A DNA stretch of 32,161 bases, from positions 1-32,161 of the forward strand of contig NZ_NIUB01000051.1 in the NCBI RefSeq assembly GCF_002197815.1. The letters run 5' to 3'. A program made the position numbers and the translations under genes. This stretch comes from Pseudomonas oleovorans subsp. oleovorans (GTDB taxonomy: Bacteria; Pseudomonadota; Gammaproteobacteria; Pseudomonadales; Pseudomonadaceae). The stretch's first letter is position 1, and every line of letters begins with the position of its first letter. Shown piece by piece: positions 24,324 to 31,957 of this stretch. Under the pieces are notes generated by a model. It did not search any database and had not been told where the DNA came from. It was given only the letters and a program-made list of their open reading frames with translations.

Positions 24324-25405
24324 AAGCATCACGCGTTCGCCTCGGCGATCTCTCCGTCGGCTTCACCCAGGCGCTGGCCGACGCACTGCGCGAACAGGGT
24401 CAGCCCCCCGAACCCCTGCTCGAGCAGTTCGGTCTGGATGCCGCACGCCTGAACGAGCCGCGCGCACGCCTGTCGATCCCGCGCTTCATGCGCCTTGGCC
24501 ATAGCGCCATTGCCCTGTGCGACAACCCCGCCCTGGGCCTGGAGATGGGCCGTCACAGCCGCCTCAGCCAGGTTGGCCTGGCCGGCATCTGCGCCGCGCA
24601 GGCGCCTGATCTGCGCGAAGCGGCACGCACCCTGACCCGCTTCGAGCCGTTGTACGCCGCCAACTATCGCGGCCGTTCGGGCTTCAGCGAGGATGCGCGC
24701 GGCGCCTGGCTGCATTTCTATTCCATCAGCCCCTACAACGCCTACAACCGTTTCGTGGTGGACTCGGTGCTGGCCGGCTGGCAGACCAACCTGAGCCAGG
24801 TGGTCGACCGATCCATCACCGCGGAAAAGGTCGAGATCGAATTTCCTGCACCGGACTACGGCGAACGCTACGAAGCGCTGTTCGGCTGCCCCGTCGAGTT
24901 CAGCGCTGGCGCCAATCGCCTGCGCCTGAGCAGCGAAACCCTGGCCCTGCGCAATCCACAGCATTGCCCTGGCACCTGGCGGCACCTGCTGGAGCTGTGT
25001 GAACGAGAGCTCGATCAACTGACCCGCACGCGCAGCCTGCGCGAACAGGTCATCCAGCTACTCGGCCCACTGTTGCACGGCCACGAGCCGGATCTGCAGG
25101 AAGTGGCGCGCAGCCTGCATCTGCCGAGCTGGACGCTGCGGCGCAAGCTGGCCGAGGAAGGCACGCAATTTCGCACCATCCTCAACGACACCCGCCGCGA
25201 CCTGGCCACGGCCTATATCCGCGATACCGAACTGGCCTTTGGCGAGATCGCCTACCTGCTCGGCTTCGCCTCGGCCGAAGCCTTCCAGCGCGCCTTCAAG
25301 CGCTGGCTCGGGCAGACGCCGGGCGATTACCGCCGCACACAGCGCAGGGCCAGCGGCGCAGCTCAGAGTTCGGTGGCGTCGTCGTCCACATCGGGCATGT
25401 CCTGA
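24314..25405 (+). CDS. AraC-family transcriptional regulator
   Basis: The 363-residue protein has an N-terminal ligand domain of the arabinose-binding-like type (about 20-210; LSIPRFMRLGHSAIALCDNP). The C-terminal double helix-turn-helix covers about 255-345, with LQEVARSLHLPSWTLRRKLA, FGEIAYLLGFASAEAFQRAF and WLGQTPGDYRR. This layout is that of OruR/ArgR-like or lipid-responsive AraC regulators in Pseudomonas. Its start overlaps the hydrolase-like gene by ten bases. The direct repeats at 23197-23235 are the nearest plausible target, which would make it autoregulatory and perhaps a regulator of fadH. That is inference. Confidence 0.93.
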   Translation: MAIKASRVRLGDLSVGFTQALADALREQGQPPEPLLEQFGLDAARLNEPRARLSIPRFMRLGHSAIALCDNPALGLEMGRHSRLSQVGLAGICAAQAPDLREAARTLTRFEPLYAANYRGRSGFSEDARGAWLHFYSISPYNAYNRFVVDSVLAGWQTNLSQVVDRSITAEKVEIEFPAPDYGERYEALFGCPVEFSAGANRLRLSSETLALRNPQHCPGTWRHLLELCERELDQLTRTRSLREQVIQLLGPLLHGHEPDLQEVARSLHLPSWTLRRKLAEEGTQFRTILNDTRRDLATAYIRDTELAFGEIAYLLGFASAEAFQRAFKRWLGQTPGDYRRTQRRASGAAQSSVASSSTSGMS

Positions 25406-25449
25406 CTGAGGACGTCGCGCTCGAGCAGTTCTTCCTGATAGTCATCCAT
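25363..25449 (-). CDS. Small acidic protein, 28 residues, candidate
   Basis: An ATG at 25449 is preceded by AGGAGA about ten bases upstream and opens a frame MDDYQEELLERDVLSQ ending DDDATEL at TGA 25363-25365. The peptide is strongly acidic and has no membrane segment. It runs against the AraC gene and overlaps its last 43 bases. The good ribosome site and heptad-like EELLERD suggest a real small gene, and I have an impression of similar MDDYQEELLE starts in other pseudomonads, which I cannot verify. Its function is unknown. Confidence 0.55.
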   Translation of the reverse strand: MDDYQEELLERDVLSQDMPDVDDDATEL

Positions 25450-25562
25450 CGGGCATTCTCCTGGGGCATTTCATCTTTCGTCAGCAAGCTACGTTGCCAG
25501 TGTGAAGACAAGATGACGAAAAGCCGCAGGGCGATTGATTACCTCGGATCACAGGCAATAAA

Positions 25563-25592
25563 AAACCCGTCGATCGTGCGATCGACGGGTTT
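25563..25592 (-). terminator. Terminator of the tRNA operon
   Basis: AAACCCGTCGATCG (25563-25576) and CGATCGACGGGTTT (25579-25592) form a perfect 14-bp stem. On the minus strand a run of Ts follows. It lies seven bases past the first tRNA-Asp gene's CCA end. Confidence 0.92.
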
Positions 25593-25598
25593 CGTATA

Positions 25599-25675
25599 TG
25601 GCGCAGCGGACGGGACTCGAACCCGCGACCCCCGGCGTGACAGGCCGGTATTCTAACCGACTGAACTACCGCTGC
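25599..25675 (-). tRNA. tRNA-Asp (GTC), copy proximal to the terminator
   Basis: On the minus strand the 77-base gene has acceptor GCAGCGG pairing with CCGCTGC, then G and an encoded CCA. The anticodon arm GCCTGTCACGC gives GTC, and GGTTCGAGTCC is the T-loop. It is identical in sequence to the copy at 25784-25860. A small GGAC/GTCC hairpin lies just upstream of it. Confidence 0.97.
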
Positions 25676-25783
25676 GTGTCGGTTGGACTTGCGTCCAAAG
25701 AACTCTTGAAACTCTGTTGCATCTGATGGCGCCCTTGCGGGCTTTGCCATCTCAAATCGACAAGGTGCCGATCTGGGAAATAA

Positions 25784-25860
25784 TGGCGCAGCGGACGGGA
25801 CTCGAACCCGCGACCCCCGGCGTGACAGGCCGGTATTCTAACCGACTGAACTACCGCTGC
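25784..25860 (-). tRNA. tRNA-Asp (GTC), second copy
   Basis: This gene is identical to the 77-base tRNA-Asp at 25599-25675, with encoded CCA. A GGAC/GTCC hairpin precedes it, as for the first copy, probably a spacer used in precursor processing. It is the middle gene of a Val-Asp-Asp transcript. Confidence 0.97.
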
Positions 25861-25895
25861 GCGTCGGTGGACTTTCGTCCTTCTCTCTAAGGCTA

Positions 25896-25971
25896 TGGTG
25901 GGTGATGACGGGATCGAACCGCCGACCCTCTGCTTGTAAGGCAGATGCTCTCCCGGCTGAGCTAATCACCC
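25896..25971 (-). tRNA. tRNA-Val (TAC)
   Basis: The 76-base gene on the minus strand has acceptor GGGTGAT pairing with ATCACCC, then A and CCA. The anticodon arm CTGCCTTACAAGCAG gives TAC, read as valine. It is the first gene of the tRNA operon, 21 bases downstream of the -10 box. Confidence 0.97.
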
Positions 25972-25992
25972 ATGTGCCTTAGCGAGGCGCGC

Positions 25993-26021
25993 ACTTTATG
26001 CAGGCGGCGATGCTAAGTCAA
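25993..26021 (-). promoter_or_regulatory. Sigma-70 promoter of the tRNA operon
   Basis: On the minus strand TTGACT (26016-26021) and TAAAGT (25993-25998) are separated by 17 bases. A GC-rich discriminator (GCGCGCC) follows, as expected for stringently controlled stable-RNA promoters. Upstream of -35, an AT-rich tract with TTTTTC and GAAAAAATTC could act as an UP element; it is itself bracketed by ACCCCGC/GCGGGGT. Confidence 0.88.
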
Positions 26022-26099
26022 CACCCCGCTTGAATTTTTTCTGAAAAAGGCGGGGTCACCGCCTGATGCCTGGCAGTTACACGTCGCCGCTGCGAATGC

Positions 26100-26172
26100 G
26101 TAGGAGCGGCGCCCCGCCGCGAACCGGGGCGATGCGCCATTGAAAAGCTTCGCCCCGGGGCGGGGCTCCTAC
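26100..26172. repeat. REPIN, second copy
   Basis: The 73-bp element starts GTAGGAGCGGCGCCCCGCCG and ends GGGGCTCCTAC, with AAAGCTTCGCCCCG inside. It is the same type as the element at 7990-8047 with a longer middle. It lies behind the marR stop, again in a 3' untranslated region. Confidence 0.85.
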
Positions 26173-26209
26173 GAAAGGCCGGTTTGGCAACCTAGGGTCA
26201 TCGCCCAGC

Positions 26210-26683
26210 TCATTCCATCTCGCCGCACAGCTCGGCCGCTCTCAATAGCGCCGCTGTCAGGCTGTGGCGCTCCCAGTCGGCCAGCGCGGCAAAACGCTGG
26301 TTGAATTCCGGTGGCATCAACGAAGGTGCTTGCTGGATCAGCTCACGGCCCGCATCGCTGATCAACAGCCACTGGCGGCGGCGATCCTGATCATCGCGCT
26401 GGCGCTGCAACAGGCCACGCTCTTCCAGGCGATCGAGCATGCCGGACAGCGTCGCCGCCGTCAGGCTGACGCGGCTGCTGAGCACGCTGGCGGTCAGGCG
26501 CGCTTCACTGGCCAGCACCTGCAGGATCATCAACTGCATGGGTGTCAGCCCACCGAAGCGGCCCAGGCGCTTGGCGTGCACCTCCCCCGCCTGCTGCAAG
26601 CGCCGCAGCGCCTGAAACAGGGGCATCTCGAAGGCCATGACAGATGACAAATCTATTTCAACAGGAACTTTTTTATCGCTCAT
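26210..26683 (-). CDS. MarR-family regulator of the NAGGN locus
   Basis: The ATG at 26683 is used; a TTG three codons earlier is less likely. The 157-residue protein has the winged-helix pattern of MarR: LTPMQLMILQVLASEARLTA, then the recognition region VSLTAATLSGMLDRLEERGL, and the wing QRDDQDRRRQWLLIS. It should bind a palindrome as a dimer. It is divergent from the osmolyte genes, and the inverted repeat at 26702-26739 in the 108-base gap is the natural operator. In P. aeruginosa an equivalent MarR-type gene sits in the same place. Its signal is unknown. Confidence 0.92.
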   Translation of the reverse strand: MSDKKVPVEIDLSSVMAFEMPLFQALRRLQQAGEVHAKRLGRFGGLTPMQLMILQVLASEARLTASVLSSRVSLTAATLSGMLDRLEERGLLQRQRDDQDRRRQWLLISDAGRELIQQAPSLMPPEFNQRFAALADWERHSLTAALLRAAELCGEME

Positions 26684-26701
26684 AAGCACCAATTAATGAC
26701 A

Positions 26702-26739
26702 ACCAAAACTTTGACATGAAAGCATTATTTTGTTTTGGT
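26702..26739. promoter_or_regulatory. Inverted repeat, candidate MarR operator in the divergent promoter region
   Basis: ACCAAAAC (26702-26709) and GTTTTGGT (26732-26739) are perfectly inverted with 22 bases between. A TTGACA (26711-26716), a candidate -35 for the plus-strand operon, lies between them, though no good -10 stands at normal spacing. Binding here would control both marR and the osmolyte genes. Confidence 0.6.
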
Positions 26740-26791
26740 GTAAAAGGCTCGACCACGAGCCACTCCCCAACGGCAACACCGGTAAGGAACT

Positions 26792-28561
26792 ATGTGCGGA
26801 ATAGCTGGAGAACTTCGTTTTGATCGACGCCCCGCGGACCTGGCGGCAGTCGAACGCATCACCCACCACCTGGCCCCTCGCGGACCCGACGCCCATGGCT
26901 TTCATAGTCAGGGTCCCATCGCCCTAGGCCATCGCCGGCTGAAGATCATGGATCTGGCCGAAGCCTCGGGCCAGCCGATGATCGACAGCGATCTCGGCCT
27001 GTCCATGGTGTTCAACGGCGCCATCTATAACTACCCCGAGCTGCGTGCCGAGCTGGAAGCGCTGGGCTATCGCTTCTTCTCCGGCGGTGACACCGAAGTG
27101 CTGCTCAAGGGCTATCACGCCTGGGGCGAAAAGCTGCTGCCCAAGCTCAATGGCATGTTCGCTTTCGCCGTCTGGGAACGTGACAAGCAAAGCCTGTTCA
27201 TCGCCCGCGACCGCCTCGGCGTCAAACCGCTGTATCTGTCCCGTACTGGCGAGCGCCTGCGCTTCGCCTCGTCGCTGCCAGCCCTGCTGCAGGGTGGCGA
27301 CATCGCCAAGACGCTGGATGCCGTCGCCCTCAACCACTATTTGAACTTCCATGCCGTGGTACCCGCGCCGCGCACCATCCTGGCGGGCGTGGAGAAACTG
27401 CCGCCAGCCACCTGGATGCGTGTCGATGCCGACGGCAAGGTTGAGCAGCACACCTGGTGGACGCTGCAGTTCGGCCCGCAAGGCGAGGAAGTGAATTACG
27501 GTTTTGACGATTGGCGCGACCGCACACTGCAAACCATGCGCGAAGCGGTGGAGATTCGTCAGCGCGCGGCGGTCGACGTCGGCGTGCTGCTCTCCGGAGG
27601 CGTTGATTCGAGCATGCTGGTCGGCCTGCTGCGCGAAGCCGGTGTGGAGAACCTGCTGACCTTCTCCATCGGTTTTCAGGATGCCGGCGGCGAACGTGGC
27701 GACGAATTCCAGTATTCGGACCTGATCGCCCAGCATTTCGGCACCCGCCATCATCAATTGCGCATTGGCGAGCACGAGATTCTCGAGCAGTTGCCGCAGG
27801 CCTTCCGCGCCATGAGCGAGCCGATGGTCAGCCATGACTGCATCGCCTTCTACCTGCTCTCGCGCGAAGTCGCCAAGCACTGCAAGGTGGTGCAGAGCGG
27901 CCAGGGCGCTGACGAACTGTTCGCCGGCTACCACTGGTATCCGCAAGTCGATGGCGCCAAGGATGCTTTCGCCGCCTACCGCGCGGCTTTCTTCGACCGC
28001 GAGCACGACGAATACGCGGCCTGCGTGCAGCCTGCCTGGCTGACCGGCGACATGGCCGGCGAGTTCGTCCGCGAGCATTTCGCCATGCCTGGCGCAGACG
28101 CCGCGGTGGACAAGGCGCTGCGCCTGGACAGCACGGTGATGCTGGTCGATGACCCGGTCAAGCGCGTGGACAACATGACCATGGCCTGGGGTCTGGAGGC
28201 GCGCACGCCGTTTCTCGACTACCGCGTGGCCGAGCTGTCGGCGCGCATTCCCGCGCAGTTCAAGCTGCCGGAAGGCGGCAAGTACGTGCTCAAGGAAGCC
28301 GCGCGCAAGGTCATCCCCAGCGAGGTGATCGACCGCCCCAAAGGCTACTTCCCCGTGCCAGGGCTCAAGCATCTGGAGGGCGCCACCCTCGGCTGGGTGC
28401 GCGACCTGCTGCTCGACCCCAGCCAGGATCGCGGCCTGTTCAACCCGACCATGCTCGATCAGTTGCTGACCAACCCGCAGAGCCAGCTCACGCCGCTGCG
28501 CGGGTCCAAGCTGTGGCAGCTTGCGGCGCTCAACCTGTGGCTGAGCGAACAGGGTCTGTAA
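26792..28561 (+). CDS. asnO: N-acetylglutaminylglutamine amidotransferase (asparagine-synthetase-like)
   Basis: This enzyme makes the terminal amide of the osmolyte N-acetylglutaminylglutamine amide (NAGGN), using glutamine as nitrogen donor. The 589-residue protein begins MCGIAG, so Cys2 is the class II glutaminase nucleophile. NGAIYNYPELR and the RGPDAHG motif follow. The synthetase domain has LLSGGVDSSML with the PP-loop SGGVDS at 268-273. I assign the NAGGN type, not ordinary AsnB, because the next genes are the GNAT/ATP-grasp synthetase and the M42 peptidase. The symbol follows the Sinorhizobium naming. AAGGA precedes the ATG. Osmotic induction is known for the pathway. Confidence 0.93.
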   Translation: MCGIAGELRFDRRPADLAAVERITHHLAPRGPDAHGFHSQGPIALGHRRLKIMDLAEASGQPMIDSDLGLSMVFNGAIYNYPELRAELEALGYRFFSGGDTEVLLKGYHAWGEKLLPKLNGMFAFAVWERDKQSLFIARDRLGVKPLYLSRTGERLRFASSLPALLQGGDIAKTLDAVALNHYLNFHAVVPAPRTILAGVEKLPPATWMRVDADGKVEQHTWWTLQFGPQGEEVNYGFDDWRDRTLQTMREAVEIRQRAAVDVGVLLSGGVDSSMLVGLLREAGVENLLTFSIGFQDAGGERGDEFQYSDLIAQHFGTRHHQLRIGEHEILEQLPQAFRAMSEPMVSHDCIAFYLLSREVAKHCKVVQSGQGADELFAGYHWYPQVDGAKDAFAAYRAAFFDREHDEYAACVQPAWLTGDMAGEFVREHFAMPGADAAVDKALRLDSTVMLVDDPVKRVDNMTMAWGLEARTPFLDYRVAELSARIPAQFKLPEGGKYVLKEAARKVIPSEVIDRPKGYFPVPGLKHLEGATLGWVRDLLLDPSQDRGLFNPTMLDQLLTNPQSQLTPLRGSKLWQLAALNLWLSEQGL

Positions 28562-28568
28562 CTCAAAT

Positions 28569-28590
28569 GGAGCGGCCATTTGGCCGCTCC
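28569..28590 (+). other. Hairpin between asnO and ngg
   Basis: GGAGCGGCCA (28569-28578) and TGGCCGCTCC (28581-28590) form a perfect 10-bp stem with a two-base loop. No T-run follows, so it is probably a stability or attenuating structure that lowers expression of the next gene. The REP-like GTAGCCCGGTAAAGCCGGGA comes shortly after. Confidence 0.6.
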
Positions 28591-28691
28591 TGCGGGATCA
28601 ATGGTCGTAGCCCGGTAAAGCCGGGATTTGCCGCGACTCAATGACGATCCGGCCAAGACCGGACGTAATGAACACGGACAGGGATTATTCC

Positions 28692-30431
28692 ATGCGCTCC
28701 ACTGCCTTCAACCAACGCCTGCTGCGAGGTCAGACACCCTCCTACGAGCGTCTGCAGGCCCGCCTGGCCGAGGATCACAGCAGCCAACCCAGTCAGCCAC
28801 AAGCCATTCATTGCGGCTGGGGTCGCCTGCTGATCGGCCATACCTACCCCGACGCCACTGTCCTGGCCGAATCCCTGCTGGACGAACAGCCCGGTGAACG
28901 TGACATCGCCCTGTACGTGGCGGCCCCGCACCAGGTGCTGGCGCATGCACCGCAGCAACTGTTTCTCGACCCCTCCGACACGCTGCGCCTGTGGTTCACC
29001 GACTACCGCCCGGCGCGCCGTAGCTTCCGTGGCTTTCGTATTCGCCGGGCGCAGAACGATGCCGACTGGCAGGCCATCAACTGCCTGTACCAGACCCGCG
29101 GCATGCTGCCGATCGACCCGGCCAAGCTCACACCTTACAACGAGGGCGGCCCGACCTACTGGCTGGCCGAGGACGAAGACAGCGGCGCGGTGATCGGCAG
29201 TGTCATGGGCCTTAACCACCAGCGCGCCTTCCGTGACCCGGAAAACGGCAGCAGCCTGTGGTGCCTGGCGGTCGACCCGCACTGCAGCCGACCCGGTGTC
29301 GGCGAGGTACTGGTGCGTCACCTAATCGAGCACGGCATGAGCCGTGGCCTGAGCTACCTCGACCTGTCGGTGCTGCACGACAACCAGCAGGCCAAGAAGC
29401 TCTACGCCAAGCTCGGCTTCCGCGAGTTGCAGACCTTCAGCCTCAAGCGCAAGAACGGCATCAACCAGCCGCTGTTCCTCGGCCCCGGCCCGCAGGCCGA
29501 GCTCAACCCCTATGCGCGCATCATCGTCGACGAGGCCCTGCGCCGCGGCATCGAAGTGCAGGTGGATGACGCCGAGGCCGGGCTGTTCACCCTCAGTCAC
29601 GGCGGCCGACGCATCCGCTGCCGCGAATCGCTGTGCGACCTGACCAGCGCCGTGAGCATGACCCTGTGCCAGGACAAGCGCCTGCCCCATCGCACCCTGT
29701 CGCGGGCCGGTCTCGGCGTGCCGGCACAATGCCTGGCCGGCAGCGCCGAGGACAACGCCACTTTTCTCGCCGAGCATGGCTCGGTCGTGGTCAAACCAGT
29801 CGATGGCGAGCAAGGCCAGGGCGTGGCCGTGGATCTGCGTACGCCGGGCGAGGTGCAGGAAGCCATCGAACGCGCCCGCGTGTTCGATCAGCGCGTACTG
29901 CTGGAGAGTTATCACGAAGGTCACGACCTGCGCGTACTGGTAATCGGCTACGAAGTGGTGGCCGCGGCTATCCGCCGTCCGGCCGAGATCATTGGTGATG
30001 GCCGCCACAGCATTGGCCAGCTGATCGATGCCCAGAGCCGTCGCCGCCAGGCCGCCACCGACGGCGAAAGCCGCATTCCCAAGGACGCCGAAACCCTGCG
30101 CACCCTGCATGGCGCCGGCCTCGACTACGACAGTGTGCTGCCCGCCGGCGAGCGCCTGGCCGTGCGCAAGACCGCCAACCTGCATACCGGCGGCACTCTG
30201 GAAGACGTCACCGCGATCCTCCATCCGACCCTGCGCGACGCCGCCATCAAGGCCGCGCGCGCCCTGGAAATCCCCGTGGTCGGCCTCGACCTGCTGGTGC
30301 CCGCCGCTGATCAGCCGGAGTACGTATTCATCGAAGCCAACGAGCGCGCCGGCCTGGCCAACCATGAGCCGCAGCCGACCGCCGAGCGCTTCGTCGACCT
30401 GCTGTTCCCGCTCAGCCAGGTATCGAGCTGA
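28692..30431 (+). CDS. ngg: N-acetylglutaminylglutamine synthetase (GNAT plus ATP-grasp)
   Basis: The enzyme joins two glutamines and acetylates the product, giving N-acetylglutaminylglutamine for the osmolyte NAGGN. I start at the ATG at 28692 (AGGGA upstream), which gives 579 residues and the N-terminus MRSTAFNQRLLRGQTPSYER; two upstream ATGs in frame are less likely. The acetyltransferase domain is at about 115-250, with LAVDPHCSRPGVGEVLVRHL for acetyl-CoA binding and KKLYAKLGFRE. An ATP-grasp domain at about 310-575 has VVKPVDGEQGQGV, LLESYHEGHDLRVLVIG and FIEANERAGL, as in cyanophycin-synthetase-like ligases. It follows asnO by 130 bases, with two hairpins between. Confidence 0.94.
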   Translation: MRSTAFNQRLLRGQTPSYERLQARLAEDHSSQPSQPQAIHCGWGRLLIGHTYPDATVLAESLLDEQPGERDIALYVAAPHQVLAHAPQQLFLDPSDTLRLWFTDYRPARRSFRGFRIRRAQNDADWQAINCLYQTRGMLPIDPAKLTPYNEGGPTYWLAEDEDSGAVIGSVMGLNHQRAFRDPENGSSLWCLAVDPHCSRPGVGEVLVRHLIEHGMSRGLSYLDLSVLHDNQQAKKLYAKLGFRELQTFSLKRKNGINQPLFLGPGPQAELNPYARIIVDEALRRGIEVQVDDAEAGLFTLSHGGRRIRCRESLCDLTSAVSMTLCQDKRLPHRTLSRAGLGVPAQCLAGSAEDNATFLAEHGSVVVKPVDGEQGQGVAVDLRTPGEVQEAIERARVFDQRVLLESYHEGHDLRVLVIGYEVVAAAIRRPAEIIGDGRHSIGQLIDAQSRRRQAATDGESRIPKDAETLRTLHGAGLDYDSVLPAGERLAVRKTANLHTGGTLEDVTAILHPTLRDAAIKAARALEIPVVGLDLLVPAADQPEYVFIEANERAGLANHEPQPTAERFVDLLFPLSQVSS

Positions 30432-30445
30432 CCACTCTCCCCCGG

Positions 30446-30468
30446 CCCTCTCCCGCACAGGGAGAGGG
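30446..30468. repeat. Hairpin repeat CCCTCTCCC / GGGAGAGGG
   Basis: CCCTCTCCC (30446-30454) and GGGAGAGGG (30460-30468) with a five-base loop form a motif very common between genes in many proteobacteria. It sits in the 62-base gap between ngg and the peptidase gene and has no T-run. Confidence 0.7.
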
Positions 30469-30493
30469 GAAACCCGAATGCCGAGGAGCTTGC

Positions 30494-31693
30494 ATGCAAC
30501 AACTACCCGAACCCGATCTCGACTACATGCAGAAGGTGCTGCTGGAGATGCTTGCCATCCCCAGCCCCACCGGTTTCACCGACACCATCGTGCGCTACGT
30601 CGCCGAACGTCTCGAAGAGCTGGAAATCCCCTTCGAGCTGACCCGCCGCGGCACCATTCGCGCCACCCTGCGTGGGCGCCAGAGCGAGTACGAACGTTTC
30701 GATCGCGCCGTATCCGTGCATCTCGACACCATTGGCGCCATCGTCCGCGAGATCAAGGACAACGGCCGCCTGGGCCTGGCGCCGGTGGGTTGCTGGTCGA
30801 GCCGCTTCGCCGAAGGCAGCCGTGTCAGCCTGTTCACCGACAACGGCGTGATTCGCGGCAGCGTGCTGCCACTGATGGCCTCGGGGCACGCCTTCAACAC
30901 CGCCGTCGACACCATGCCAGTGAGCTGGGATCACGTTGAACTGCGCCTGGACGCCTACTGCGCCACCCGCGCTGATTGTGATTCGCTGGGTGTTTGCGTC
31001 GGTGATTTCGTCGCCTTCGATCCGCTACCGGAGTTTTCCGAGAGCGGCCATATCAGTGCCCGCCACCTCGATGACAAGGCCGGCGTCGCCGCCCTGCTGG
31101 CGTCACTCAAGGCGATTCGTGATCACGGCCTGCAACCGATGATCGACTGCCATCCGCTATTCACCATCACCGAGGAGGTGGGTTCCGGCGCCGCCGCCGC
31201 CCTGCCCTGGGACGTCAGCGAGTTCGTCGGCATTGATATCGCCCCGGTCGCACCAGGCCAGCAGTCCAGCGAGCACGCCGTCAGCGTGGCCATGCAGGAT
31301 TCCGGCGGCCCCTACGACTATCACCTGTCGCGCCAGTTGCTGCGCCTGGCAGCTGAATATGAGGTACCGGTTCGCCGCGACCTGTTCCGTTACTACCACA
31401 GCGACGCACAGTCAGCAGTCACCGCCGGCCATGACATCCGCACCGCGCTGTTGGCCTTCGGCTGCGACGCCACCCATGGCTACGAGCGTACCCATATCGA
31501 CAGCCTCAAGGCCCTCAGCCGCCTGCTCACTGCCTACATGATGAGCCCGCCGGTGTTCGCCAGCGATGCGCAACCGGCACAGGGTTCGCTGGAGCGCTTC
31601 AGCCACCAGCTGGAGCATGACGCTCAGATGGAAAGCGATACCCGTGTACCACCAGTGGATAGCCTGCTCGGGCAACGCGAACAGGATGCTTGA
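30494..31693 (+). CDS. M42-family peptidase of the NAGGN osmolyte system
   Basis: The 399-residue protein has the metal-binding blocks of M42/M20-type aminopeptidases: SVHLDT with His76 and Asp78, RHLDDKAG with Asp193 (bridging) and Asp194, ITEEVGSG with the catalytic Glu227 and Glu228, and GIDIAP with Asp248. Its constant place behind the NAGGN synthetase genes has led to its naming as the osmoprotectant-system peptidase. It may recycle or trim the dipeptide, but its exact substrate is not established to my knowledge. The ATG follows GAGGAG. No signal peptide is seen, so it should be cytosolic. Confidence 0.92.
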   Translation: MQQLPEPDLDYMQKVLLEMLAIPSPTGFTDTIVRYVAERLEELEIPFELTRRGTIRATLRGRQSEYERFDRAVSVHLDTIGAIVREIKDNGRLGLAPVGCWSSRFAEGSRVSLFTDNGVIRGSVLPLMASGHAFNTAVDTMPVSWDHVELRLDAYCATRADCDSLGVCVGDFVAFDPLPEFSESGHISARHLDDKAGVAALLASLKAIRDHGLQPMIDCHPLFTITEEVGSGAAAALPWDVSEFVGIDIAPVAPGQQSSEHAVSVAMQDSGGPYDYHLSRQLLRLAAEYEVPVRRDLFRYYHSDAQSAVTAGHDIRTALLAFGCDATHGYERTHIDSLKALSRLLTAYMMSPPVFASDAQPAQGSLERFSHQLEHDAQMESDTRVPPVDSLLGQREQDA

Positions 31694-31729
31694 AGGCCAT
31701 CGGCCATAAAGGCAAAGTGACACACAGGA

Positions 31730-31757
31730 CAGGGGGGGAACACAGGTTCCCCCCCTG
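31730..31757 (+). terminator. Strong hairpin behind the NAGGN operon
   Basis: CAGGGGGGGAAC (31730-31741) and GTTCCCCCCCTG (31746-31757) form a perfect 12-bp stem with an ACAG loop, 37 bases past the peptidase stop. It lacks a T-run, so it is a less than canonical terminator and may mainly protect the 3' end of the message. Confidence 0.6.
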
Positions 31758-31832
31758 ACGTGTTCTGCCCCTTGCGGCAGCCACCCGGCACGCTAAAAGC
31801 CGCCCACGCGCAGGGTCACCAGAGGTTCACGG

Positions 31833-31957
31833 ATGCCTCGTTTCTGTCTGGCTTTTCTGCTTTTCTGCCTGATCGGCCAAGCTGGGCATTACAGCCCGTG
31901 GTGCTGGACAGTCAGGAGCAGCGCCTGTCGCTGACACCCTACCTGGGCAAGCTGGAA
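31833..31957 (+). pseudogene. N-terminal remnant of a 7TMR-DISM sensor protein, frameshifted
   Basis: An ATG at 31833 with AGAGG upstream opens a signal peptide (MPRFCLAFLLFCLIGQAG). At about 31890 the sense shifts frame and continues QPVVLDSQEQRLSLTPYLGK to about 31957. The stretch VVLDSQEQRLSLTPYL is the typical start of the extracellular DISMED2 domain found in diguanylate cyclases and hybrid sensor kinases. The original frame stops at TGA 31932. The transmembrane and signalling domains are absent. In P. aeruginosa a sensor/response-regulator hybrid follows the NAGGN peptidase, as I recall, so this is probably what is left of its orthologue. Confidence 0.7.

Noticed and set aside
25481..25750. 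Minus-strand open frame of 89 codons across a tRNA-Asp gene
   Set aside because: It crosses the terminator and the tRNA gene, so it is a chance frame.
26665..26691. GAACTT as a possible AlgU (sigma-22) -35 box ahead of the osmolyte operon
   Set aside because: No TCTGA/TCAAA-like -10 is found 16-17 bases further on, and the box lies inside the marR coding start.
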